NCBI GenBank assembly: GCA_902462495.1
Contig: CABQCC010000024.1
Span: forward strand, 1 to 18,239
Length of the DNA: 18,239 nucleotides
Direction: 5' to 3'
From: an uncultured Eubacterium sp.
GTDB lineage: Bacteria > Bacillota > Clostridia > Oscillospirales > Acutalibacteraceae
The position numbers and the translations under genes were made by a program. Numbering within the stretch: position 1 is the stretch's first letter; every line of letters starts with the position of its first letter. The notes beneath the pieces are model-generated. The model was not told the DNA's origin, ran no database searches, and was given only the letters and a program-made list of their open reading frames with translations. Positions 1 to 6,394 of the stretch are shown one piece after another.

Positions 1-1956
1 CAATATACTATTCAGGCAGATATAACTTGTAGTTGGAAACCTAGTATATTTTCATCTTTTAAGTATTATCCAACTAATAATTACACAACAGTTATGGACA
101 TTCCGGTAAACTACTCTGTAATCAACTATCTTCCACTCAAGACTCTCTTGAACGGCGAAGAATTGAAGTCAAATTACAAGTTTATTTCTACTCACGAGGA
201 TATGTACGAGCAAGAGTCACTTGTTAATTATTACACATCTCTTGCAGCGCTTTACAAGTTCAACCTTAAGGATGGACTCACAGCATCTACAGTTAAAAGC
301 AAAGCAACTGAGATGAAAAACTTGATTGAAAACTACAAGCTTCCAACTAAGAAAACATATACAATCACATTTATTAAAAAAGACGCAAGTCGTGAAACAA
401 GAACAGTTACCGCAGGAGAAGCAATTGGAACACTTCCTGAAAACACTACTCCTAAACATTCGGATAATACAAATCAACACTATGTATATAGCTGGAACGG
501 AGTAACAGCAGAAACTGTACCAACCGCAGATGCTGAATATTACGAAAAATCAAATCTCGCAAAGTGCACATATTCTTATGAATTTAAGGACAAAACAAAT
601 CATACAAAGAAGTGCACAGCTTGTGATTATTCAGTTGACGAAGCACATACATTGAATGAAAACGGTCTTTGTACTTTATGTAATAATCAGATAATTAATT
701 ATGAAGCATATAATGCAACAAAGGAAACTGCTGAGGATGCTTTGACAAAGAAAGACGAATATGAAGCAAACACATTCAACAACTTCAAGGCAGTATATGA
801 CGAAGTAACTGTTAATGCCCCAAAGGCAAAGACTCAGGCTGAACTTGACAGCTATACTTCAAAGCTTCTTTCTGCATTGTCAATGCTTCGCAAGAATGAC
901 CTTACAATTACAATCAAAATTCGTAAGAACGGCGCAATTGATAATAGTTATGAAGAACATCCTAACTACGGAGATTCGATTGAAATCGATTCAAAAATTG
1001 ACCCTACCAAAGAAAGTGTTAAAGGCTGGGTTGTTACAACCGACACAACAGACGGCAAAAAAACCGCTACAAGAGTTGGCACAATTGATTCAAAATTCAC
1101 ATTGCATGCAACAATGGACGCAACTGTTGAGGCATTTGTTGTTCCTCTCACCGATCAAACCACAACAGCTTATTCAAGAGTTATATTCTACGGTTTCAAC
1201 GGCAGAGTAATTGATGTTAAGTATCTTCAAAATGGTACTACACTTGAGGAAAAAGATTATACATCAGCACCTACAGTACCGTTCTATAGCTTTACTAATT
1301 GGAGCACACCTTCTGTAACAGGAAACGGCAAGGATATAATCGTAAGAGCAAATTACAGCGCAGACACAAGCGCTCAAAAATGCATTGTTCATTATGACGG
1401 ATTTGAGGGTCATTCAAAGGCGTACAATTACGACCAGTATGTTTATCTTCCAAAAGTAAACGACGGCGAATATTTTGCACTTGCAACAACAGAAAGCGGT
1501 AAAAACGCAGACGGTAGCGACAGTATTCTTACATATCTTAAAGGCAGAGAATTCCATGTTCCTATGGTAAGCAATATTTATGTTGTAAAGGTTAATGCAG
1601 CAGACAGAAAAGCAAAGGTTGCTGTCACAGGTAGCTACGCTACAAAGATTGATGACGCAGGCGAAATTGCTTCAGAAACTAACTACACCAAAAAGAGTGC
1701 AGTATTCAACTGCAAGTTCTATCTCCCTGAGGGATGCGAAGCTGTTGAATGGGGTGCAAGAATTACTGCAAATAACCGAACAAAGGCTGTTAAGAGCGAC
1801 AAGGAGTCAAAGTATAATGAATATTCAATTTATATGAATGTTCCAAAGACTTCAAGCATTAAAGGCTTCACCGCTGTTGCTTATGTAACCTATAAGGACA
1901 GCAAAGGAACTTACACAACAATTGAATCAAAGCCTGTTACACAGGCATTTAACTAA
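1..1956 (+). CDS. Large extracellular/surface protein, C-terminal part (5' end outside window)
   Basis: The reading frame is open from the first base, so this is the last 651 residues of a longer protein; the ATG at 94 is probably internal. Visible content: a helical FIVAR-like stretch at about residues 65-115; a beta-type stretch at about 120-185 resembling InlB B-repeat modules (YTITFIKKD followed by an aromatic strand); two CxxC pairs (Cys205/208 and 224/227) separated by DEAHT and NENG, as in small zinc-ribbon-like linkers of clostridial surface proteins; a second helical FIVAR-like segment at about 235-295; then beta-rich Ig-like sequence to the end. No LPXTG motif, hydrophobic anchor or SLH repeat is visible at the C-terminus (ends KPVTQAFN), so attachment, if any, is non-covalent or through the missing N-terminal part. 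The stop codon abuts the ribosome binding site of the next small gene. Extracellular location is inferred from composition; binding partner unknown. Confidence 0.75.
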   Translation, partial: QYTIQADITCSWKPSIFSSFKYYPTNNYTTVMDIPVNYSVINYLPLKTLLNGEELKSNYKFISTHEDMYEQESLVNYYTSLAALYKFNLKDGLTASTVKSKATEMKNLIENYKLPTKKTYTITFIKKDASRETRTVTAGEAIGTLPENTTPKHSDNTNQHYVYSWNGVTAETVPTADAEYYEKSNLAKCTYSYEFKDKTNHTKKCTACDYSVDEAHTLNENGLCTLCNNQIINYEAYNATKETAEDALTKKDEYEANTFNNFKAVYDEVTVNAPKAKTQAELDSYTSKLLSALSMLRKNDLTITIKIRKNGAIDNSYEEHPNYGDSIEIDSKIDPTKESVKGWVVTTDTTDGKKTATRVGTIDSKFTLHATMDATVEAFVVPLTDQTTTAYSRVIFYGFNGRVIDVKYLQNGTTLEEKDYTSAPTVPFYSFTNWSTPSVTGNGKDIIVRANYSADTSAQKCIVHYDGFEGHSKAYNYDQYVYLPKVNDGEYFALATTESGKNADGSDSILTYLKGREFHVPMVSNIYVVKVNAADRKAKVAVTGSYATKIDDAGEIASETNYTKKSAVFNCKFYLPEGCEAVEWGARITANNRTKAVKSDKESKYNEYSIYMNVPKTSSIKGFTAVAYVTYKDSKGTYTTIESKPVTQAFN

Positions 1957-1969
1957 AGGAGGTTTAAAT

Positions 1970-2119
1970 ATGAAAAAGTTTGAATCACCTAAAGTTGAAA
2001 TCATCAAGTTCGTGAACAGCGACATCATCACCACATCAGGCGACGGCTACGACAACGGTATGGCAGGCGGCGACTGGTTTGGCGGTGAATCTGCTCAATC
2101 AGAAGATGATATTTACTAA
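1970..2119 (+). CDS. 49-residue peptide with ITTSG motif, unknown function
   Basis: A short gene with a perfect ribosome binding site (AAAGGAGG at 1955-1962, 7 bases before the ATG) that overlaps the stop codon of the upstream surface-protein gene, so the two are very likely co-translated. The peptide starts MKKFESPKVEIIKF, continues to a SDIITTSG segment at residues 17-24, and ends in a Gly/Asp/aromatic-rich acidic tail (GYDNG, GGDWFGG, SEDDIY). It has no hydrophobic signal or membrane segment and no cysteine. From memory, short peptides of the form MKKY/FExP...DVI(T/A)TSG recur in gut Clostridia, usually annotated as hypothetical; I cannot assign a role. The basic-then-acidic, leader-plus-Gly-rich-tail layout resembles a RiPP precursor or an exported small peptide, but no maturation gene is adjacent. 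A strong terminator follows 14 bases after the stop, confirming the end of the transcript. Confidence 0.8.
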   Translation: MKKFESPKVEIIKFVNSDIITTSGDGYDNGMAGGDWFGGESAQSEDDIY

Positions 2120-2133
2120 AAAATAAACGAATA

Positions 2134-2165
2134 AAGCCTCCCTTTGTTGCAAGGGGAGGCTTTTT
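2134..2165 (+). terminator. Rho-independent terminator after the 49-residue peptide gene
   Basis: A 13-bp stem (2134-2146 with 2150-2162, one G:T wobble), a TTG loop, and a run of T to 2165. It lies 14 bases after the stop of the small peptide gene. The stem sequence CCTCCC/GGGGAGG is shared with the hairpin repeat that follows. Confidence 0.9.
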
Positions 2166-2175
2166 AACCGACAGA

Positions 2176-2296
2176 GCCTCCACTTATTTATAAGGGGAGG
2201 TGTCTGCATTTTATATGCAGACGGAGGGGTTCAATAAGTAAAACCCTACCGTCTTTTGCTTCGCAAAATCCACCTCCCCTTGCTTCAAGGGGAGGC
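2176..2296. repeat. Multi-hairpin GGGGAGG/CCTCCCC repeat element
   Basis: About 120 bases without a gene, made almost entirely of hairpins: 2177-2200 (CCTCC..CTTA with TAAG..GGAGG), 2202-2222 (8-bp perfect stem GTCTGCAT/ATGCAGAC), 2223-2250 (GGxGGGGTT with AACCCTxCC), 2254-2268 (TTTTGC/GCAAAA around TTC) and 2273-2295 (10-bp perfect stem CCTCCCCTTG/CAAGGGGAGG). The block GGAGGTGTCTGC...GCAGACGGAGGGGTT has the look of a dispersed intergenic repeat of gut Clostridia. A decayed copy of part of it lies at 14741-14782. No transposase is present, so it would be a non-autonomous MITE- or REP-like element. Confidence 0.65.
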
Positions 2297-2303
2297 AAAT
2301 ATT

Positions 2304-2332
2304 AAGGCTCTCCTAACCATTAGGAGAGCCTT
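2304..2332. terminator. Convergent hairpin terminator next to the HAD gene stop
   Basis: A perfect 13-bp stem (2304-2316 with 2320-2332) and a CCA loop. On the plus strand it ends in TTTTT, which favours termination of rightward transcripts; on the minus strand it starts 1 base after the stop of the HAD phosphatase gene and is followed by AATATTT, so it probably also ends that transcript. Confidence 0.8.
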
Positions 2333-2333
2333 T

Positions 2334-3152
2334 TTACATTAATTTTTTTAGTGCATTCAAAACGCCTTGATTATTATTTGTGTCCGTAACAAAATCGGCT
2401 TTCGCTTTGACACAGTCGTTGGCGTTAGCCATAGAAACCGCCGTGCCTGCTTTTTCCAAAAATTGCAAATCGTTTTCGCCGTCACCAAATGCAACAACTT
2501 CATCAAGTCCGATTTGCAAACGGTTGCACAGCAATTCAAGCGCCGTACCTTTGTCCGTTTCGGCTTTGGTGATTTCCAAAAATCTGTCGGCAAGCATACA
2601 GTATTGAATACCGCTGATTTTGTCGGTCCGTGCCTTGATTTTTTGTCGGTCGTTACCGTCTTTGCAGATGATAAAAACCTCGTCAGCCTCAGCATTTTTG
2701 TCATCAAACAGGGTCAAAAGATTGTCAACCTGTTTTCTTGACGAAAAAATATAATCGCCAAGCACCGTGCCCGTATAAACCTCTTTGTAGTGGTCAAAAA
2801 CATATTTTTCGCAATAACCGTAGTGGTTCAAAAACACTTCAAAGATTGCACCTGTTTGTTTGACGGCTTCGATAACTTTTTTGCTTGTTGCGTTGTCCAT
2901 TGCAAGCGAAAAGAGAGTTTGCCCCGTAGAGTTCAAGACCGCTTTTGAGCCGTTGTTTGCAATGATGTAGTCAACACCTTTGATATTCCTTACACAGTCG
3001 GGAATTCCGCTGAGCGGTCTGCCCGTAATCGGAACGATGTGCACGCCGTTTGCGGAAAGCGTTTCGAGATATTCTTTTGTTTGAGCGTCAACGGATTTGT
3101 CGTCTTTGAGCAAAGTTCCGTCCAAATCCAAACCAATCATTTTATATTTCAT
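2334..3152 (-). CDS. Cof-type HAD-superfamily phosphatase
   Basis: A 272-residue protein of the HAD superfamily IIB (Cof) family, cytosolic phosphatases acting on sugar phosphates or similar small phosphorylated metabolites. Motif I is LDLDGTLL at 8-15 (nucleophile Asp9, acid/base Asp11), motif II is ITGRP with Thr43, motif III Lys201 (ETDKG) and motif IV GDGEND at 223-228 with Asp224 and Asp228; the C2-type cap lies between about 75 and 195. Length is usual for the family. The ATG at 3152 is chosen because the family begins 4-7 residues before motif I; an earlier start at 3263 would add 37 residues of untypical sequence overlapping azlD. No ribosome binding site precedes 3152, but a good promoter has its -10 only 6 bases upstream, so the mRNA may be leaderless. 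It follows azlD by 32 bases and could also be read from the azlC promoter. The exact substrate cannot be told from sequence. Confidence 0.9.
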   Translation of the reverse strand: MKYKMIGLDLDGTLLKDDKSVDAQTKEYLETLSANGVHIVPITGRPLSGIPDCVRNIKGVDYIIANNGSKAVLNSTGQTLFSLAMDNATSKKVIEAVKQTGAIFEVFLNHYGYCEKYVFDHYKEVYTGTVLGDYIFSSRKQVDNLLTLFDDKNAEADEVFIICKDGNDRQKIKARTDKISGIQYCMLADRFLEITKAETDKGTALELLCNRLQIGLDEVVAFGDGENDLQFLEKAGTAVSMANANDCVKAKADFVTDTNNNQGVLNALKKLM

Positions 3153-3158
3153 ATGTTT

Positions 3159-3187
3159 ATTATATAAGGCTTTGCGTGTTTTGTCTA
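3159..3187 (-). promoter_or_regulatory. Candidate sigma-A promoter for the HAD phosphatase gene
   Basis: On the minus strand a -35 TAGACA (3187-3182), a 17-base spacer and a perfect -10 TATAAT (3164-3159). The expected transcription start falls on or next to the ATG at 3152, and there is no ribosome binding site, which fits a leaderless transcript. The -35 overlaps the azlD stop codon and a perfect palindrome. Confidence 0.5.
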
Positions 3188-3194
3188 GACAAAA
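3179..3194. promoter_or_regulatory. 16-bp perfect palindrome, possible operator
   Basis: TTTTGTCTAGACAAAA is a perfect inverted repeat with no spacer. It spans the end of azlD and covers the -35 of the candidate HAD promoter. A stem with no loop is a poor terminator, and no T-run follows, so a protein-binding site is more likely than an RNA hairpin. The regulator is unknown. Confidence 0.35.
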
Positions 3195-3514
3195 ACATAG
3201 TGAATGAGCAACATATACGAGATTGTGCCGACCGAAATGCTGAAGAGAATATTGCGTTTCCACAGGTGCACAATCACGGTCAGGGCAATTGCAATCAACT
3301 GCGGAGCAAGGATTTTCATATCAAAAGTGTAGCCGTCTTTTATGCAATAAACAATCAGCACGCCGATAATTGCAGGGGGCATAATGTTGCCGAGGTATTT
3401 CACGATTTTCGGCACTTCACGCTTGCCGAACACAGCAAACGGAATGAGTCGGGTTGAAAAAGTGACCGCACTTGCAACAAGAACGGTGATTATTAGTTTA
3501 GAGGTTGAAAGCAT
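3185..3514 (-). CDS. azlD: AzlD-family small subunit of branched-chain amino acid exporter
   Basis: A roughly 109-residue integral membrane protein with about four hydrophobic segments and the AzlD features TRLIPFAVF near the N-terminus, PPAIIGVLIVYC in the middle and a hydrophobic C-terminal segment. AzlD works with AzlC in exporting branched-chain amino acids or analogues (AzlCD of Bacillus, BrnFE of Corynebacterium). I choose the ATG at 3514: on the minus strand AGGAGG (3527-3522) sits 7 bases upstream, and the start overlaps the azlC stop as TGATG, the classical coupled arrangement. A GTG directly upstream (3517) is possible but less well spaced. Always paired with azlC, as here. Confidence 0.92.
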   Translation of the reverse strand: MLSTSKLIITVLVASAVTFSTRLIPFAVFGKREVPKIVKYLGNIMPPAIIGVLIVYCIKDGYTFDMKILAPQLIAIALTVIVHLWKRNILFSISVGTISYMLLIHYVFV

Positions 3515-4218
3515 CACATTACCTCCTTTTTGCCGTCAAGCAGAGGTTTCATACCGAGCAAAAGTGCCACGGTGATAATGAGGCTTGGAAGCAAGAATTT
3601 GTCCGGTCCGAAAATAAAAAGACAAACAAGTGCGCAGATTATTCCCAAAAATCCCGGTAACTTTGATTTTGACGCAAGAATTTGGTCGAGGAAAATAACC
3701 ACAAAAAGCGCCGTCATAGAAAAGTCAATGCCGGTGAAGTCGATTTTTATCAGCTGACCTGCAAGGTTGCCGATTATTGAACCGACAATCCAATACATAT
3801 GGTCAAATATGCCAATCAAAAAGCGTGCGTCACCTTCGTCAACATCCTTTGGAGTTGTGTCGAAAGAAGTGTTGACCCCGTAGGTTTCGTCTGTGAGCGA
3901 AAAGATGAGCGACGGGTACCTCCAACCGTAGCTTCTGAATTTTTCTATAAAGCTCAATCCGTAGAATATGTGTCGTGAATTTACAAAAAATGTCATCACC
4001 GCAATGCTTGCCAAAGAAGCGTGCGAGGCAATCATAGACACGAGCAAAAGCTGACCGGAGCCGGCATATACCAAAAGGGAAATGACTATTGCCCAAATCC
4101 AGTTATAGCCGATTTCGTACAGCGAAATGCCGAATGCTGAGCCTAAAAACAAATAGCCGAACAGCACGGGCAAGGACATTTTGAACGCAAATTTTATTGT
4201 TTTTGCTTTGTTTTTCAT
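3514..4218 (-). CDS. azlC: AzlC-family branched-chain amino acid exporter, large subunit
   Basis: A 234-residue membrane protein matching AzlC in length and motifs: YAGSGQLLLV in the second hydrophobic block, FFVNSRHIFYGLSF and FSLTDETYGV in the following loop and helix, then FDHMYWIVGSIIGN. The family exports branched-chain amino acids and in some bacteria confers resistance to leucine analogues. It is the first gene of a minus-strand unit azlC-azlD-(HAD), with a 1-base overlap to azlD. The ribosome binding site is weak (AAGGAT about 13 bases before the ATG). A near-consensus promoter lies about 55 bases upstream, with an inverted repeat filling its spacer, so repression by a DNA-binding regulator is plausible. 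The next gene upstream is a divergent amino acid symporter. Confidence 0.92.
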   Translation of the reverse strand: MKNKAKTIKFAFKMSLPVLFGYLFLGSAFGISLYEIGYNWIWAIVISLLVYAGSGQLLLVSMIASHASLASIAVMTFFVNSRHIFYGLSFIEKFRSYGWRYPSLIFSLTDETYGVNTSFDTTPKDVDEGDARFLIGIFDHMYWIVGSIIGNLAGQLIKIDFTGIDFSMTALFVVIFLDQILASKSKLPGFLGIICALVCLFIFGPDKFLLPSLIITVALLLGMKPLLDGKKEVM

Positions 4219-4274
4219 TAATTTGTTTTTATCCTTAACTGATTATTACATATAATATATTTAAAAGCAAACTG

Positions 4275-4303
4275 ATTTTACATCAACAAGCTGATGTTGT
4301 CAA
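4275..4303 (-). promoter_or_regulatory. Sigma-A promoter of azlCD with inverted repeat in its spacer
   Basis: On the minus strand a perfect -35 TTGACA (4303-4298), a 17-base spacer and -10 TAAAAT (4280-4275). The spacer contains two overlapping inverted repeats: ACATCA/TGATGT (4280-4285 with 4292-4297) and CAACA/TGTTG (4284-4288 with 4295-4299). Such placement between -35 and -10 is typical of repressor operators. The leader would be about 50 bases. Confidence 0.65.
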
Positions 4304-4344
4304 CATAATTTGAACGAGTTTTGAACAAAATAAAAATAATTTTG

Positions 4345-4373
4345 TTGTATTTTATATCTTTTTGTGGTATAAT
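4345..4373 (+). promoter_or_regulatory. Promoter of the NSS symporter gene (extended -10)
   Basis: A perfect -10 TATAAT at 4368-4373 preceded by TGG (extended -10), with a weak -35 TTGTAT at 4345-4350 and a 17-base spacer. It leaves a leader of about 30 bases to the ATG at 4411 and excludes any start further upstream. Confidence 0.65.
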
Positions 4374-4410
4374 GAAAACTCACACTAATATATTAGAGAG
4401 GTTTACAAAA

Positions 4411-5805
4411 ATGGAAAAGAAAAGAAGCAGCTTTAAAGGCTCAATCGGCTTCGTTCTTGCGGCAGCAGGCAGTGCCGTAGGTCTTGGAAACATTTGGCGT
4501 TTCCCTTATTTGGCAGCCAAAGATAACGGAGGATTCTTCATCTTTTGCTATATCATTTTGGCGCTCACATTCGGCTTTACTCTTCTTGTTACCGAGATTG
4601 CAATCGGTAGAAAGACAAAGCAATCACCGCTCACCGCTTATGGACAAATCAACAAAAAATTCAGACCGCTCGGTACAATTGCTACTCTTGTGCCAATCAT
4701 TATTTTGCCATATTATTGTGCAATTGGCGGATGGGTACTCAAGTATTTCATCAGCTTTGCAACAGGCGATGGCGTAGCAGCCGCAGCGGATAATTACTTC
4801 ACAGACCATATCACAAGTCTGTGGCTTCCAATCATTTTGATGGCTGTATATGTTATTGCGACCGCAGCAATCGTTTTTGGCGGCGTAAACAAGGGCATTG
4901 AAAAGACAAGCAGAATTCTTATGCCGATACTCTTTATCCTTATTTGTTGCATCGGCGTTTTTGCACTTACTCTTAAGTACACAGATGCTGACGGCGTAAC
5001 CCGTACAGGCCTGCAGGGTCTCAAGATTTATCTTGTACCTGATTTCAAGGCACTCACTTTGAAGTCGACATTTACAACTATTTTTGACGCTCTCGGTCAG
5101 CTTTTCTACTCAATCAGCGTTGCTATGGGTATTATGATTGCTTACGGTTCTTATGTTGATGACGACACAAACCTTATGAAGTCTGTTAATCAAATCGAGA
5201 TTTTCGACACAATCGTTGCACTTCTCGCAGGTCTTATGATCGTTCCTTCAGTGTTCGTATTTATGGGCAAGGACGGTATGACAGCAGGTCCGGGTTTGAT
5301 GTTTATCTCACTTCCAAAGGTATTTGCCGCAATGGGCAAAATCGGTATTGTTGTCGGCGTTGTGTTCTTCGTTATGGTTCTCTTTGCCGCTATCACATCA
5401 TCTGTTTCGATTATGGAGGCTATCGTTGCTTCTCTTATGGACAGATTCCATTGGAAGCGTAACACAGCAGGCGCTGTTGTTTTGGTTTATTCATTGATTG
5501 CAGGTACAATCGTTTGCCTCGGTTACAACAAGCTCTACTTTGAACTCACACTTCCAAACGGCACGGTTGGTCAAATCCTTGATGTTATGGACTATGTCAG
5601 CAACAACATCTTTATGCCTGTCGTTGCATTCTTCACATGCATCCTTATCGGCTGGGTTGCAAAGCCAAAGACTGTTATTGATGAAGTTACAAAGAACGGC
5701 GAAAAGTTCAATCGTAAGTTCATCTACAATGCAACAATCAAGTTTGTTGCTCCGGCACTTTTGCTTGTTCTCTTTGCACAGGCAATCGGATTGTTCAGCT
5801 TCTAA
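4411..5805 (+). CDS. Neurotransmitter:sodium symporter (NSS/SNF) family amino acid transporter
   Basis: A 464-residue sodium-dependent transporter of the LeuT/MhsT/Tyt1 family, which imports amino acids (often aromatic or branched-chain) with Na+. The TM1 signature is complete: GSIGFVLAAAGSAVGLGNIWRF spans residues 10-31, followed by PYL and KDNGGFF. TM6-like sequence around residue 225 reads ALGQLFYSISVAMG, and TM8-like sequence contains AAITSSVSIMEA, both typical of sodium and substrate sites. About eleven to twelve hydrophobic segments are visible. The ATG at 4411 is chosen because GAGAGG (4396-4401) lies 9 bases upstream and the protein then begins MEKKRSSFKGS as in the family; an earlier TTG at 4321 lies upstream of the -10 box. 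It diverges from azlCD and ends in its own terminator. The substrate is not identifiable from sequence. Confidence 0.93.
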   Translation: MEKKRSSFKGSIGFVLAAAGSAVGLGNIWRFPYLAAKDNGGFFIFCYIILALTFGFTLLVTEIAIGRKTKQSPLTAYGQINKKFRPLGTIATLVPIIILPYYCAIGGWVLKYFISFATGDGVAAAADNYFTDHITSLWLPIILMAVYVIATAAIVFGGVNKGIEKTSRILMPILFILICCIGVFALTLKYTDADGVTRTGLQGLKIYLVPDFKALTLKSTFTTIFDALGQLFYSISVAMGIMIAYGSYVDDDTNLMKSVNQIEIFDTIVALLAGLMIVPSVFVFMGKDGMTAGPGLMFISLPKVFAAMGKIGIVVGVVFFVMVLFAAITSSVSIMEAIVASLMDRFHWKRNTAGAVVLVYSLIAGTIVCLGYNKLYFELTLPNGTVGQILDVMDYVSNNIFMPVVAFFTCILIGWVAKPKTVIDEVTKNGEKFNRKFIYNATIKFVAPALLLVLFAQAIGLFSF

Positions 5806-5818
5806 ATTTAATAATGAT

Positions 5819-5851
5819 AAAAATGCAGGCTCGTTGAGTCTGCATTTTTTT
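5819..5851 (+). terminator. Rho-independent terminator of the NSS symporter gene
   Basis: Stem AAAAATGCAGGCTC (5819-5832) with GAGTCTGCATTTTT (5836-5849), one G:T wobble, loop GTT, and T to 5851. It begins 13 bases after the stop. Confidence 0.9.
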
Positions 5852-5852
5852 G

Positions 5853-5881
5853 TTGATGTTGAGGATGGTTTGTGCTATTAT
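5853..5881 (+). promoter_or_regulatory. Candidate promoter of the ybaK-like gene
   Basis: -35 TTGATG (5853-5858), 17-base spacer, -10 TATTAT (5876-5881) with an extended TGC just before it. The start point would be near 5888, giving a leader of only about 11 bases that still carries the ribosome binding site. Confidence 0.45.
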
Positions 5882-5898
5882 TTTTTAGAGGTGATATT

Positions 5899-6378
5899 AT
5901 GCAAAAAGATAAAACGAATGTTATGCGTGTGCTTGACCAAAAGAAACTTGAATACACGCACTACGCATATGACAATATGACCACAAATGCGGTTGAAGTG
6001 GCAAACAGACTCGGCACCGATCCGCAGTTTTTATACAAAACATTGGTGACGGTCGGCAAATCAAAGGAACATTATGTTTTTATGGTGCCTGCCGAACACG
6101 AACTTGATTTGAAAAAAGCCGCAAAGGCAGTCGGCGAAAAAAGTATCGAGATGCTTCCACAAAAGGAATTGCTCCCGCTCACAGGTTATATCCACGGCGG
6201 ATGCTCGCCTATCGGAATGAAAAAACAATTTAAGACTACCATCCATATCAACGCTCAAGAAGCAGAGAAAATCTTTTTTTCGGGCGGCAGAGTGGGCTGT
6301 CAGGTCTGCACTTCACCAAAGAATTTGGAAAAGGTCATCCGACTCCAATATAAGGACATAATTAAAGACGCTGATTGA
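5899..6378 (+). CDS. ybaK: YbaK/EbsC-family Cys-tRNA(Pro)/aminoacyl-tRNA deacylase
   Basis: A 159-residue cytosolic protein of the YbaK/ProX editing-domain family, which hydrolyses mischarged Cys-tRNA(Pro) and so protects translation fidelity. The essential lysine is Lys47 in FLYKTLV, matching Lys46 of the Haemophilus enzyme, and the substrate-pocket motif GGCSPIGMKK is at residues 100-109; the late GGRVGCQV segment is also typical. Length is normal for the family. The ATG at 5899 is supported by GAGGTG (5888-5893) five bases upstream and by the usual short N-terminus before NVMRVLDQ. The stop codon TGA sits in the loop of the convergent terminator shared with the radical SAM gene. The gene seems to have its own promoter between the NSS terminator and its start. 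Whether the specificity is Cys-tRNA(Pro) or another mischarged tRNA is inferred only from the family. Confidence 0.93.
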   Translation: MQKDKTNVMRVLDQKKLEYTHYAYDNMTTNAVEVANRLGTDPQFLYKTLVTVGKSKEHYVFMVPAEHELDLKKAAKAVGEKSIEMLPQKELLPLTGYIHGGCSPIGMKKQFKTTIHINAQEAEKIFFSGGRVGCQVCTSPKNLEKVIRLQYKDIIKDAD

Positions 6379-6389
6379 TTCAGCGTCTT
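6365..6389. terminator. Bidirectional terminator between ybaK-like and radical SAM genes
   Basis: Perfect 10-bp stem AAGACGCTGA/TCAGCGTCTT (6365-6374 with 6380-6389) and a 5-base loop containing the ybaK-like stop codon. It lies 5 bases after the radical SAM stop on the other strand, so it serves two converging transcripts. Confidence 0.8.
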
Positions 6390-6394
6390 ATTAT

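Noticed and set aside
815..1210. Second plus-strand open frame of 131 codons inside the first surface-protein gene
   Set aside because: Composition is rich in Leu, Gln and His, as typical of out-of-frame translation of this gene, and no ribosome binding site is present.
2134..2332. CRISPR-like array
   Set aside because: The repeated GGGGAGG units are arms of hairpins of varied length, not regularly spaced direct repeats with unique spacers, and no cas gene is present.
3153..3263. Longer HAD protein starting at 3263
   Set aside because: The additional 37 residues overlap azlD, do not resemble the family N-terminus, and lie upstream of the likely promoter; MKYKMIGLDLDGT is the natural start.
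4321..4410. Longer NSS symporter starting at TTG 4321
   Set aside because: This start lies before the TATAAT box at 4368-4373; the ATG at 4411 has a ribosome binding site and the family N-terminus.
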